Source: Polyangiaceae bacterium
Lineage (GTDB): Bacteria; Myxococcota_A; Polyangia; Polyangiales; Polyangiaceae
DNA length: 64,000 nucleotides
Direction: 5' to 3'
Assembly (NCBI GenBank): GCA_022842465.1
Contig: JALHPN010000007.1
Span: 26,285-90,284, forward strand
The position numbers and the translations under genes are program-made. The notes under the pieces are model-generated. The model had not been told where the DNA came from. It saw nothing but the letters and a program-made list of their open reading frames with translations, and did no database searches. Every line of letters begins with the position of its first letter. The first letter of the stretch is position 1. Positions 54,447 to 64,000 of the stretch are shown here, piece after piece.

Positions 54447-57437
54447 CTAGGACGACCGGAGCGTGGCGAGGTTCGTGACCGCCGCGGCGAGCGCCTGCGG
54501 ATCCACGGGCTTGCCCACATGGGTCGTGAAGCCCGACGCGAGCGCGCGCATGCGGTCCTCCTCGCGCACGAACGCGGTGAGCGCGAGGGCAGGCACGCGG
54601 CCCCCCGCGTCGCGCGGCAAGAGCCGGATCCGACGCACGAGCGACAGCCCGTCCTCGTCGGGCATCCCGATGTCGCTCACGAGGACGTCGGGACGGCGCC
54701 GCTGGAAGGCCTCGAAGGCCTGCGCCGCGGACGACGTCGTCTCCACCTCGGCGCCGGCATCCTCGAGGACCGACGCCACGAGCTCGCGCGTGTCCGGCTC
54801 GTCGTCGACCACGAGCACGCGGACACCGACGAGGCTGTGCTTCGGGGCGGGGGACGGCGTCGCACGGTCCGCCCTCGGCCTCTCCTCGGCGGGGGTCGCG
54901 ACGGCGCGGAGGGGAATGCTCACCGTGAAGACCGCCCCCTTCCCCGGTCCCTCACTGTGCGCCTCCGCGTGTCCTCCATGGAGCTCCGCGATGTGCCGGA
55001 CGAGCGAGAGGCCGAGTCCGAGACCCCCGACGCGTCGCGTGATCGACGAGTCCGCCTGCCGGAATCGGTCGAAGACGAAGGGGAGGAAGCCGGCTTCGAT
55101 CCCCCTGCCGTCGTCCTCGACACGGATGACGACGTCCGGCCCCACCTCGCGAACGACGACCTCGATCCGCCCTCCACCGTCGGTGAACTTCACCGCGTTC
55201 GAGAGGAGGTTCCAGACGACCTGCTGGAGGCGCTCTGCGTCGGCGACGAGCGGAATGCTCTCCGACGCGGGCGCGAAGACGACGTCGATCTTCTTCGCGA
55301 CGGCGGAGGCCCGGATGGACTCGAGCGCGTCGCGAGCGATCACGACGAGGTCGGTCGGCTTCGGATCCAGGCGAAACTTGCCGGTGATGACGCGGGAGAC
55401 GTCGAGGATGTCGTCGATGATCCGGACCTGCGCCTCGGCGTTTCGGTGGATCACCGTGAGGGGCTTCGCGACGGACGGCTCGGTCGACCTCTCCTTCAGG
55501 ATGGCGGACCAGCCGAGGATGGCGTTGAGCGGCGTCCGGAGCTCGTGTGAGACCGTGGCGAGGAACTCGTCCTTCGCGCGGCTCGCCTCCTCGGCCCTGC
55601 GCGCAGCGTCTTGCGCCGCTTCATAGAGGTGTGCGTTCTCGAGCGCGACGCCGGCCCGACGCCCGAGCTCCTCCACGAGGGTCACATCGTCGGCGTCGAA
55701 GCGGCGATCGGACTCCGCCGAGACGAGCGAGAGGACCCCCAACACCCGCGAGCGGAGGGAGATCGGCACGACGAGGACGGCCTTCATGCCGACGGAACGC
55801 AGGGTGGCGAGCTGCTCGGGATCCGTGACCGACGCCGCGAGGATCTCGTCCGTGAGGTCGCCCCAGAGCTCGCTCCTCCCCGTCCGGATGACGCTCCAGA
55901 TGCCGCGCGCGGCGGGATCCGGCGGAAACCTCGCGTGGTAGGCCTTCGCGATCTCCACCTTGCCCGGATCGACGTGGGCGACCGCCACGTTCCGGAGGAC
56001 CTCCCCCTCCCGCACGTGGATCGTGCACCAATCGCCGAGCCCCGGGACGAGGACCGCGGCGAGCGTCTCGAGCATCTCGCGCGTGTCGAGGGACGTCGCG
56101 AGCGCGGCGCTCGCGTCGGCGAGATACCTTGCCTGCCGCTCGTGACGCCGTTGATCGGTGACGTCGTGCCAGATGCTGATCGCAAGCTCGTGGGTCCCGT
56201 CGCGGGCGACCACGGCGCTCGCCTGGATCATCGTCCACCACTCGCGGCGTGTCGCGCGGTGACGCACCTGCACGAGGGCGGTCGCGAGCTTCTCTCCGGC
56301 GAGCACGCGGAACGCCGGGATCTGGTCGCGAGGGAAGGGCCGACCGTCTTCGTCGAGCACGTCGAAGCGCGCCGCGACCGCGCCCGGCGGCGCGCTCATG
56401 AGCTCCTCGCCCGTCTCGAAGCCGCAGATCTTCGCGGCGGCGCGGTTCGCGAACACGGTCGCCCCCGAGCGATCCTGCACCGTGATCCCGTTGGCCACGC
56501 CCTCGAGGACGATCTCGAGGCGCTGGCTCAGCGCCCGGTACCGCTCCTCGCTCTCGCGGAGACGCCGCTCTGCGCTCTCGGCCGCGTCGCGAGCGGCCTG
56601 CTCTCGGAGCAGCTTTCGCTGGTTCTCCTCCGCCTCGCGTCGAATGGTGAGGTCTCGGGTGATCTTCGCGTAGCCGAGGAGCTCGCCCGCGCCGTCGTGG
56701 ACCGCCGTGAGGATGGCGTTGGCCCAGAACCGCGTGCCGTCCTTGCGCACACGCCACCCTTCGTCCTCGTGGCGCCCGTGCTCGCGCGCCGAGGCGATCT
56801 CGCGGCCGGGCTTTCCGGCGTCGACGTCCTCGGGCGGGAAGAAGGCCTCGAAGCTCTTTCCGAGGATCTCCTCGGCCAGATACCCCTTCATGCGCTCGGC
56901 GCCGGAGTTCCACGTCGTCACGATGCCGTGGGGGTCGAGCATGGTGATCGCGTAGTCGCCGACGTTCTCGATGAGGAGCCGGAAGCGCTCCTCCGAGCGA
57001 CGGTGAGCCTCCTCCGCCCGGCGCCGATCCGTGAGATCACGCGTGACCTTGCCGAAGCCGCGGAGCCGTCCCGTCTCGTCGCGGAGAGCCGTGATCCCGA
57101 CGCTGGCCCAGAACCGCGACCCGTCCTTACGGATGCGCCAGCCTTCGTCCTCGACCCGGCCGACCTCGGTCGCGATCTCGAGCTCGCGTTCGGGCTTCTT
57201 CGCCTCGACGTCCTCCGGCGGGTAGAAGACCGAGAAGTGGCGGCCGAGGATCTCCTCGGCCTCGTATCCCTTGATTTGCCTCGCGCCGGGGTTCCAGGTG
57301 ACGACGTGGCCCGACGCATCGAGCATGAAGATCGCGTAGTCGACGACGCTCTCCACCAGGAGGCGGCAGTCGTCCCACGTGAGCGGAGCGACGGTCGAGA
57401 GATCGACGGCCTTCGAGGGGGTCGCCATGCGCGTCAC
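54447..57437 (-). CDS. Hybrid sensor histidine kinase (PAS x3, GAF, HisKA, HATPase_c, REC)
   Basis: Repeated IFMLDASGHVVTWNPGARQIKGYEAEEILGRHFSVFYPPEDV; ATVSHELRTPLNAILGWSA; VRVLVVDDEPDTRELV. Confidence 0.95.
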   Translation of the reverse strand: MTRMATPSKAVDLSTVAPLTWDDCRLLVESVVDYAIFMLDASGHVVTWNPGARQIKGYEAEEILGRHFSVFYPPEDVEAKKPERELEIATEVGRVEDEGWRIRKDGSRFWASVGITALRDETGRLRGFGKVTRDLTDRRRAEEAHRRSEERFRLLIENVGDYAITMLDPHGIVTTWNSGAERMKGYLAEEILGKSFEAFFPPEDVDAGKPGREIASAREHGRHEDEGWRVRKDGTRFWANAILTAVHDGAGELLGYAKITRDLTIRREAEENQRKLLREQAARDAAESAERRLRESEERYRALSQRLEIVLEGVANGITVQDRSGATVFANRAAAKICGFETGEELMSAPPGAVAARFDVLDEDGRPFPRDQIPAFRVLAGEKLATALVQVRHRATRREWWTMIQASAVVARDGTHELAISIWHDVTDQRRHERQARYLADASAALATSLDTREMLETLAAVLVPGLGDWCTIHVREGEVLRNVAVAHVDPGKVEIAKAYHARFPPDPAARGIWSVIRTGRSELWGDLTDEILAASVTDPEQLATLRSVGMKAVLVVPISLRSRVLGVLSLVSAESDRRFDADDVTLVEELGRRAGVALENAHLYEAAQDAARRAEEASRAKDEFLATVSHELRTPLNAILGWSAILKERSTEPSVAKPLTVIHRNAEAQVRIIDDILDVSRVITGKFRLDPKPTDLVVIARDALESIRASAVAKKIDVVFAPASESIPLVADAERLQQVVWNLLSNAVKFTDGGGRIEVVVREVGPDVVIRVEDDGRGIEAGFLPFVFDRFRQADSSITRRVGGLGLGLSLVRHIAELHGGHAEAHSEGPGKGAVFTVSIPLRAVATPAEERPRADRATPSPAPKHSLVGVRVLVVDDEPDTRELVASVLEDAGAEVETTSSAAQAFEAFQRRRPDVLVSDIGMPDEDGLSLVRRIRLLPRDAGGRVPALALTAFVREEDRMRALASGFTTHVGKPVDPQALAAAVTNLATLRSS

Positions 57438-57516
57438 GACGGAGCGTAGAACGATTCGACGACTTTGCCGCGTTTCCCGTCGGCGAGCGCGGGCGGTGCC
57501 GTGGTAGGAAGCGCGA

Positions 57517-57912
57517 ATGCTCGGCCTCTACCACGCGCACTCCGGGCTCCGGTTCCTCGTCCTCCTCCTCGGCCTCGCGAACCTCGTCGTCCTGGGGCTG
57601 GGGATCGCGCAGAAGCGGCCCTTCGGGAAGCTACACCGTGCCCTCGGGGCCGCGTTCGCGGGCTCGCTGCACCTGCAGGTCGTCATCGGCGTGGCGATGG
57701 TGGCTCTCGGTCGCTACTACCCGGCGCTGATCGGGCACATGGTGATGATGATCCTCGCGGCCGTGGTCGCGCAGGCGACGTCGTCGGTGAATCGACGGCG
57801 CGCGACGCCCGCCCTGACCCTCCCGCTCGTCGGCGTGGTGGTCGCGCTGCTCCTCATCACCGGCGGCGTCATGGCGATCGGTCGCGGCCTGTTCACGATC
57901 GCGGCGTTCTGA
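57517..57912 (+). CDS. Small four-TM membrane protein, unknown function
   Basis: MLGLYHAHSGLRFLVLLLGLANLVVLGLG... with conserved His residues in the helices. Confidence 0.65.
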   Translation: MLGLYHAHSGLRFLVLLLGLANLVVLGLGIAQKRPFGKLHRALGAAFAGSLHLQVVIGVAMVALGRYYPALIGHMVMMILAAVVAQATSSVNRRRATPALTLPLVGVVVALLLITGGVMAIGRGLFTIAAF

Positions 57913-57943
57913 CGCACGTACGGCCGCAGCTGCTCGTGTTCGG

Positions 57944-59113
57944 CTACTTGCGCAGCCGAACCACGCTTCCCCCGGCGTCGCCGCCCGCGCCCAGGTTCGT
58001 CCAGAACACCTGATCCCCGGAGGCGGAGATGTCGTGCGGATACGGCTGATCGCGCGCGAGCAGCACACCCGCGTCGCCGCAGCCGGCGCGAGGGCAGCGG
58101 AAGATGCGTCCGCTCTCGAGCGTGTCGGCGTAGTAGACGTCGGTTCCATCGAGCGCAAAATCGTCCGTCTGGGTCGATCCGCTCGTCACCTTGCGCCGCG
58201 AGCCGCCGTCCAAGGTCGCCACGAAGACGCCGCTGCCGCGAACGGCATGGAACACGTTCTCGCCTTCGACGCGGAGCTCGCGGACCGGGCTGTCGGTCAC
58301 GATCGACGCCACGCCACCGCCACGCGCGACGCGAATGTTGCCCTGCACCGGGATGAGCGTGTCCCAGAGGACCGCGTCTCCGCTCGCGGTCACGTACGTC
58401 GGGAAGCGCTCGTCGATGGAGACGCTCGCGAGCCCGCCGCCGCACGGGAGCGTGCAGCGACCGATCCTTCCCGAGAACACGTTCTCGCCGACCACGAGGT
58501 CGCCGCCGACGACGTCGAAGAAGGTGGGCTCGGCGAGGCCGTCGACGACGGTGACCGGTGAAGGCGCGCACCCCCCGCGCGGACAGCGGAACACGCCGCC
58601 GTCCGTCGCGTCCTGAACGCTGAAGAAGACGTCCTCGCCGTGCCGCACGAGGCGCTCCCCGAAGCGCGTGCCCGGCGGTCCGTCGAACACGATCTCGACG
58701 GGTCCGCCCGCGACGTTCGCACGCCGCACGTCCCCGAGCGCAGGGTTCGTCCAGTAGACGTGCTCGCCGTCGGAGGCGATCGCGGTCGGCCGGCCCTCTT
58801 CGTTCGACACGACGACGAGCTGGCACTGGCCGGAGACACACACGCCGCCGAGGCAGTCTCGGCCGCACGCCCCGCAGTGGCGCGGATTCGAGGCGACGTC
58901 CACGCACGGCCCAGGGTCGGCATCCGCGAGGACGGCGCCGTCCGGAGGGAGAGGCGCGCCGTCGGGAGCCACGGAGCCATCGACGGTGCTCGCGTCCTCC
59001 CCGGGCACGGCCGTCTCCGCGCCTTCGATCCCGAGGAGCGCGTTGCATCCGACGACGGCCACGCTGCCGAGCCAGCCGAACGCGGCGAGCGTCACGACGC
59101 GACGGCGGCGCAC
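57944..59113 (-). CDS. Putative lipoprotein with beta-propeller repeats
   Basis: CVDVASNPRHCGACGRDCLGGVCVSGQCQLVVVSNEEGRPTAIASDGEHVYWTNPALGDVRRANVAGG is a common myxobacterial secreted-protein layout. Confidence 0.75.
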   Translation of the reverse strand: MRRRRVVTLAAFGWLGSVAVVGCNALLGIEGAETAVPGEDASTVDGSVAPDGAPLPPDGAVLADADPGPCVDVASNPRHCGACGRDCLGGVCVSGQCQLVVVSNEEGRPTAIASDGEHVYWTNPALGDVRRANVAGGPVEIVFDGPPGTRFGERLVRHGEDVFFSVQDATDGGVFRCPRGGCAPSPVTVVDGLAEPTFFDVVGGDLVVGENVFSGRIGRCTLPCGGGLASVSIDERFPTYVTASGDAVLWDTLIPVQGNIRVARGGGVASIVTDSPVRELRVEGENVFHAVRGSGVFVATLDGGSRRKVTSGSTQTDDFALDGTDVYYADTLESGRIFRCPRAGCGDAGVLLARDQPYPHDISASGDQVFWTNLGAGGDAGGSVVRLRK

Positions 59114-59114
59114 G

Positions 59115-60044
59115 TCAGAACGTCCCTTCGAGGCGGAGCCCCGTCGCCGTCGCGCCGACGCGTGCGCGCGGCGACGGCGAGAGGACCCAGAGGACCGCTG
59201 CGCCCGCGAGCGCGACGCCCGCCGCGACGAAGCCGACCGTCGAGACGTTCCCCGCCGTCTGCGCGCCGTTCCACGCGTCGGTGCCGGCCTGGGTCGGACA
59301 GCGGAACTGGTAGACGTCCTTCGCGCAGTCGCGCTCGGCGTCCGAACGCTGCGAGAGAGCCATCGCGCCTGCGATGGAGCCGACCACGACGCCCGCGAGC
59401 CCGACACCGGCGAGTCCGACCGCCACCGTGCGACCGCTGCTGCTGCGAGGAGCCTCCATGGCGCGCGGTGGATTCGGATCGACGAGCTCGGGGATCGTCA
59501 CCTCGATCGTCTCGCCTGCGCGCGCGGTGACCGCCCGGGTGAAGGGCGTCCGTCCCGGCGCCGTCGCGACGACCGTGTGCGAGCCAGGATCGAGCGGGCG
59601 GGCGTCGTCGCTCGGCGGTACGAGCGCGCCGTCGACGCGGACCTCCTCGCCCGGCGCGGCCTTCGTCGTCGCGACGCGGAGCCTCGGGAGCACCGACTCG
59701 AGCGCGGCGGCGCGCTCGCGGGCGCTCCGTTCGCGATCGAACTTCCCCGCCGCGCGGGCGATGCGCGCGACGTCGCCGAAGAGCGCATGGGCGGTCGCGG
59801 TCCGGCCGATGTGCTCGTAGCAGTCGGCGAGGTTGAACTGCGTCCCGACCGCGGGGTCCAGCGTCTGGCTCTCGGCGAGCTTCGGACACGCCTCGACGTA
59901 GCGACCGGCCTCGACGAGGGCGCGCGCTTCCTGGAAGAGCGTCTCGGCTCGCTCGTGATCGTCGGCGCGCGCCGGCGCGCTCGCGAGGAGGAGCGCGACG
60001 GCGAGCGACGCAGGGAGAGCGCGCGGCATGACGGCGTCAATCAT
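59115..60044 (-). CDS. TPR + PEGA-like secreted protein
   Basis: Signal peptide; AETLFQEARALVEAGRYVEACPKLAESQTLDPAVGTQFNLADCYEHIGR; PEGA-like EVRVDGALVPPSDDARPLDPGSHTVVATAPG. Confidence 0.8.
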   Translation of the reverse strand: MIDAVMPRALPASLAVALLLASAPARADDHERAETLFQEARALVEAGRYVEACPKLAESQTLDPAVGTQFNLADCYEHIGRTATAHALFGDVARIARAAGKFDRERSARERAAALESVLPRLRVATTKAAPGEEVRVDGALVPPSDDARPLDPGSHTVVATAPGRTPFTRAVTARAGETIEVTIPELVDPNPPRAMEAPRSSSGRTVAVGLAGVGLAGVVVGSIAGAMALSQRSDAERDCAKDVYQFRCPTQAGTDAWNGAQTAGNVSTVGFVAAGVALAGAAVLWVLSPSPRARVGATATGLRLEGTF

Positions 60045-61503
60045 ACCGGGACGACGCGGTGGCGGCGGGATGGACGACGGGCGACGGCACGGCCGTCGAC
60101 GCCGGGGGCGCGGGCGCCGCCGGCGCCGGGCGCGAGGACGGCGTCGCCTCGGCGGGCTTCCGGGCCGTCCCCTGCACGACCACCCGCCCTGCGCCCGGCC
60201 TCGGGCCGCTCGCCGGGGCGCTCGGGATCGCGCTCAGGGGGACATCCGAGGGCGCGATGACGGGGGCGACCGTGGCCAGGGTCTTCACGGTCGCCACCGT
60301 GGGCGCGGTCGCGGTCCCGCTCGGCGTCCCGCCCGTGAGGTCGGCGTGCCCTGCGTTGCCGGTCTCCACGCGACGGCGCACGGAGAGGACCATCAGGACG
60401 ACGCCGACGACCGCGAGCGCCGCGAGCCCGACGAGCACGCCGATCCACCGCGGCGTGGGCAGGACGCGCCGCTCGGTGCTCTCCTCGAGGATCGTGGGCT
60501 CCGTGCGCGACGCCGCGACGGCAGGCGACGACGACGGCAGCGCGGAAGACGACGTCGACGGCACGATGAGCGACGGCCGCGAGGGCGCGGCGGGCAGGCG
60601 CGAGATGCTCTCCGCCTTCAGCGCCGCCGTCGCCGTGCCGAAGGGCGCCAGCGCGCGCGCGAGCTCGGCGATCGAGGCGGGCCTCATCTCCGGATCCTTC
60701 TCGAGGCACCGTGCGACGATCCGATCGAGCCCCGCCGGCACCTCCGGCCTCCGCGCCGCGAGCGGCGGCGCAGGGTCCTGGAGGATCATCGCGAAGAGCT
60801 CCGGCATCGTCCTCGCCTCGAACGGAGCGACGCCCGTGAGGAGCTCGTGGAGGAGCGTACCGATCGCCCAGATGTCCGTCCGCGCGTCCACCCGACGCGA
60901 GGAGCGCATCTGCTCGGGCGCCATGTACTGCGGCGAGCCCATCACCGTCTGCGTCTGCGTCATCCCGTAGTCGGGCCGCGACTCGTCGACCGCGCTCGTG
61001 AGCTTCGAGATCCCGAAGTCGAGGACCTTCACGATCCGTGAACCGTCGAGCCTCTCGGTCAGGAAGAGGTTCGACGGCTTGATGTCGCGGTGGATGATCC
61101 CCTGCGCGTGCGCCTCCGCGAGCGCCTCGCACGCCTGGAGCACGTAGTCGATCGCGACGGGCACCGGCAGCGGCCCGTCTCGCTCGACGAGCGTGCCGAG
61201 ATCGGCGCCGTCGAGGTGCTCCATCACCATGTAGGGCGTGCCGTCCTCGAGCGACCCGACGTCGAGCACGCGCGCCACGTGCTCGCCCTTGATCCGGACG
61301 GAGGCGCGGCCCTCGCGGAGGAAGCGGGCGACGGCCTCGCCGTCACGAGCCGCCTCCCGCTTCATGACCTTGACCGCGACGCGATCCTCGAGCGTCACGC
61401 GGCGCGCCGCGAGCACCGTGCCCATGCCGCCCTCGCCGAGCAGGCCCTCGACGCGGTACTTGCCCGCGAGGACGTCACCCGGAGCGTGGCCTCGCGTACC
61501 CAT
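60037..61503 (-). CDS. Serine/threonine protein kinase
   Basis: GKYRVEGLLGEGGMGTVLAARRVTLEDRVAVKVMKREA, GIIHRDIKPSNLFLTERLDGSRIVKVLDFGISKL, GSPQYMAPEQM; TM near WIGVLVGLAALAVVGVVLMVLSV. Confidence 0.95.
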   Translation of the reverse strand: MGTRGHAPGDVLAGKYRVEGLLGEGGMGTVLAARRVTLEDRVAVKVMKREAARDGEAVARFLREGRASVRIKGEHVARVLDVGSLEDGTPYMVMEHLDGADLGTLVERDGPLPVPVAIDYVLQACEALAEAHAQGIIHRDIKPSNLFLTERLDGSRIVKVLDFGISKLTSAVDESRPDYGMTQTQTVMGSPQYMAPEQMRSSRRVDARTDIWAIGTLLHELLTGVAPFEARTMPELFAMILQDPAPPLAARRPEVPAGLDRIVARCLEKDPEMRPASIAELARALAPFGTATAALKAESISRLPAAPSRPSLIVPSTSSSALPSSSPAVAASRTEPTILEESTERRVLPTPRWIGVLVGLAALAVVGVVLMVLSVRRRVETGNAGHADLTGGTPSGTATAPTVATVKTLATVAPVIAPSDVPLSAIPSAPASGPRPGAGRVVVQGTARKPAEATPSSRPAPAAPAPPASTAVPSPVVHPAATASSRYD

Positions 61504-61721
61504 CGAGCGAGGGAGACTACCACCAGGGCGGCCCACGGGGCGCCCCGCGGCGGCGGGCGCTGACGGAGACGATGGGATCGTCGCCGGTTTCGGAGGGGCG
61601 CGCGCGCGGAGGGGGGCACACCCGCGGCGAGGAACACGACCACCTGCCGACCGTACCTGCTCCAGCTCTCTGTCCGGGAATCCGTGGGACAGCCGCTTCG
61701 GTGCGGACCATCGCCTCGTCC

Positions 61722-62573
61722 TCAGGGCGCGCGCTTCGTGGGGAGGCGCCGCCGCTCCGTCGACGGGGGCTGCCCGAAGCGCTTCTGGAACGCCGCCGCG
61801 AACGAGGTCGGGTTGACGTAGCCCGCGCGGAGCGCGACCTCCGCGACGCTGGCGCCCCCGGAGCGCAGCATCACGCGCGCCTCGTCGAGCCGGCGCGTTC
61901 GCCAGTAGTCGCCGGGCGTGCACGCGAGCTCGTGGCGGAAGCTCCGTAGGAGCGTGCTCTCGCTCGCGCCGGCGCGACGCGCGAGCTCGCGCATGCCGCA
62001 CGGCTCGAAGAGGTGCGCTTCGATCCACGCGATCGCACGCTCGACGGGCGCGCTGTATTTCTGGCCCATGCTCGCGCGCTCGGCGCCCGCGTCACGATCG
62101 CGGAAGAGGAAGTAGACCTCCTTGACGATCTCCTCCTCGAGGAACCGGGTCGCGAGGTTGTCGTGCTCGCCGAGCGCCTCGCGCTCGAACGCGTAGCGAT
62201 GGACGATCTCGTGGACCCAGACCGTCCGCGGGAGGGTCTCGGGCCGCGCGAGCCAGCGATCGAGCCGCGCCCGCTCCACGCCGAGCCTCCCGTAGCGACG
62301 GACGACCTCGCCCAGCACCTCGTCGCCGAAGCCGAGGACGACGACCCGGTTCGCCGGCGTGCTCCCGGCGAGGGAGAGGACCGACCGCCGCGGCGCGACG
62401 AGACACGCCGTCCGATCGACCACCGCGCGGAGGCCTCCCGCCGTCGCTTCGACGGAGGCCGCCTCCAGGGTCACGACCAAGGCGGGCCGCTGCATGCGGA
62501 CGGAGGCGCTCTCTCCCGCGCCCACGCCGAGGACATCGAGGGTCACACGCTCGTCGCTCCTCGTGACCACCAA
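61722..62573 (-). CDS. AraC-family transcriptional regulator
   Basis: C-terminal tandem HTH: MRELARRAGASESTLLRSFRHELACTPGDYWRTRRLDEARVMLRSGGASVAEVALRAGYVNPTSFAAAFQKRFGQPPS. Confidence 0.9.
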   Translation of the reverse strand: MVVTRSDERVTLDVLGVGAGESASVRMQRPALVVTLEAASVEATAGGLRAVVDRTACLVAPRRSVLSLAGSTPANRVVVLGFGDEVLGEVVRRYGRLGVERARLDRWLARPETLPRTVWVHEIVHRYAFEREALGEHDNLATRFLEEEIVKEVYFLFRDRDAGAERASMGQKYSAPVERAIAWIEAHLFEPCGMRELARRAGASESTLLRSFRHELACTPGDYWRTRRLDEARVMLRSGGASVAEVALRAGYVNPTSFAAAFQKRFGQPPSTERRRLPTKRAP

Positions 62574-62577
62574 GGAG

Positions 62578-64000
62578 TCACTCTACCGGGCCGCGCACGT
62601 ACACGCGATAGGCCCAGGGACCGAGCGGCAAGCTCTGCCCGTCGTCGAGCCGCGTGGTCGCGCCGCTGAAGAGCTCGACCCAGTCGCCGGTGATCGACCC
62701 GGCGTTCGCCTGCGGGGTGAGGGTGAGGTCGGGAAGCGCGTCGGGCGAGAGGTTCAGGACGACGAGGACCGCGTCCGCTCCGCTGCGCCGCAGGAACGCG
62801 TACGCGCGCGCGTCGCGGTTCGTGTGCACCTTCCGGAAGTCGCCCATCCCAGGCTGGTGGAGCGACGGGTTCGCGCGGAAGAGGCGCAGGAGCTTCGTGT
62901 AGAAGGGGCGATACTGCTCGGGATCGGACCAGTCGATCTTCACGGCAGGATCGTGACCGAGGTTGATGCTCGACCTCACCCGCGTCCCGTCGAAGACGTT
63001 CATCCCTACCTCCTGCCCGTCGAAGACGAGGGGCTTGCCGGGCAGCGTGGAGGAGAGGACGGCGAAGGTCTTGATCCCGCCGCGATAGCGCTCGCCGAGG
63101 GTGAACTTCCCGTTGTCGTCGTGGTTGTACGTCATGCGCATCACGAGCGCGTTCGGCAGCGCTGCGTACGGGACGAGCTGGGTGTGGAGGAGCGCGTCGT
63201 CGATCGCGGTGGCCGGCTTCACGCCGTGCGCGACGTCGCCGAGGAGCGGGTAGACGTTCCAGTCGTAGGTCATGTCGAACGTCGGGTGGAAGCGGACGTC
63301 CCCGGCCTCGGCGAGGAGGAAGACCGGCTTCACCTGCTCGAGCGCGGCCCGGAGCTCCGCGAACCAGTCGAGGGGCATCGCGTGCGCGAAGTCGATGCGG
63401 AAACCGTCGACGTCGAAGTCGGCGACGAATCGACGCATCGTCTCGGTCATGTAGTCGCGGAGCGCGCGCTTCGACCAGTCGAGCTGCGCGATCCACGCGA
63501 ACTCCTGCGAGACGGGGCGGAGGGCTCCGTCGTCCCGCGCGTACCAGTCGGGGTGCTGGACGACGAGCTCGCTGTCGAAGGCGGTGTGGTTCGGGACCCA
63601 GTCGACGATGACGTGCATCCCGAGCTCGTGGGCGCGCGCGACGAGGCGCTTCAGATCCGCAGGAGAGCCGTACTCGGGGTTGAGCCGTTCGTAGCTACGC
63701 ACCGCGTACGGGTTGCCGTGCGGCGCGTCGATCGCCTGGCCGCCGTTGACGGCGATCGTGCCGCCGATCTCGTGGACAGGGAGGAGCCAGACGATGCCGA
63801 TCCCGAGCGCCAAGAGCTCGGGGAGCCGGCGCTCGACGGCGGCGAAGGTGCCTTCGGGGGAGAAATGGCGGACGTAGAGCTCGTAGACGGGCTCGCGACG
63901 GCGCCACACCTCGAACGGCTCACGGAGGGCGGCCGCCCCCGCGTCCGCGAGGGGCACCTGGGGGGCCGCGCAGGCCGCGTCCTCGGAGCCGCCTCCGGCG
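62578..64000 (-). CDS. Alpha-amylase family glycosyl hydrolase (GH13), 5' end beyond the window
   Basis: HVIVDWVPNHTAFDS, VDGFRIDFAHAMP, VFLLAEAGD, YNHDDNGKF. The frame continues upstream of the internal Met at 63957 (..GGGSEDAACAAPQVPLADAG), suggesting a lipoprotein N-terminus outside the window. Confidence 0.9.
   Translation of the reverse strand, partial: AGGGSEDAACAAPQVPLADAGAAALREPFEVWRRREPVYELYVRHFSPEGTFAAVERRLPELLALGIGIVWLLPVHEIGGTIAVNGGQAIDAPHGNPYAVRSYERLNPEYGSPADLKRLVARAHELGMHVIVDWVPNHTAFDSELVVQHPDWYARDDGALRPVSQEFAWIAQLDWSKRALRDYMTETMRRFVADFDVDGFRIDFAHAMPLDWFAELRAALEQVKPVFLLAEAGDVRFHPTFDMTYDWNVYPLLGDVAHGVKPATAIDDALLHTQLVPYAALPNALVMRMTYNHDDNGKFTLGERYRGGIKTFAVLSSTLPGKPLVFDGQEVGMNVFDGTRVRSSINLGHDPAVKIDWSDPEQYRPFYTKLLRLFRANPSLHQPGMGDFRKVHTNRDARAYAFLRRSGADAVLVVLNLSPDALPDLTLTPQANAGSITGDWVELFSGATTRLDDGQSLPLGPWAYRVYVRGPVE

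Noticed and set aside
55611-57449. 612-aa plus-strand ORF with repeated motifs
   Set aside because: Antisense of the three PAS repeats in the hybrid kinase at 54447-57437.
61504-61721. GC-rich spacer between the kinase and AraC genes considered as an ncRNA candidate
   Set aside because: Only GC-biased short complementarity; no clear conserved-looking hairpin or promoter.

Overview
This is a 64 kb window of very GC-rich bacterial chromosome. The gene content suggests Myxococcota, possibly Polyangia: MglA/MglB, a FrzS-like protein, 'HRDVSPQN'-type Ser/Thr kinases and many hybrid histidine kinases and lipoproteins (taxonomic placement is inference). I call about 60 genes, including one tRNA-Arg(CCG) and one 42-aa basic protein missing from the ORF track. 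Most of the long overlapping ORFs in the track are GC-driven shadow ORFs. Well-supported loci are hisIE, pdxH, mglB-mglA, queD, ctaA, PFOR (nifJ) with a DHOD-like gene, a P-type ATPase, a DEAD-box helicase and an alpha-amylase that runs off the right edge. No CRISPR array, rRNA, prophage or intact IS element was seen. The best candidates for a second look are: (1) a DHH-type phosphoesterase-like protein whose motif order looks circularly permuted (II-III-I); (2) a compact Trx-like / membrane CheA-like kinase / CheX / CheY operon with no MCP, CheW, CheR or CheB; (3) an ArsC-VOC (ArsI-like) fusion overlapping a CPHC-thioredoxin/CcdA-like fusion; (4) a predicted membrane-tethered ECF sigma factor with a C-terminal extracytoplasmic region; (5) a truncated four-helix-bundle (S23/IVS-type) gene abutting a ~243 bp nested inverted-repeat element; (6) a FrzS-like pseudo-receiver with hendecad-repeat coiled coil, on the same 64 kb as mglBA; (7) an unannotated 42-aa basic protein next to mglA. 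All homology calls are from motif and family recognition by eye; no database search was run.
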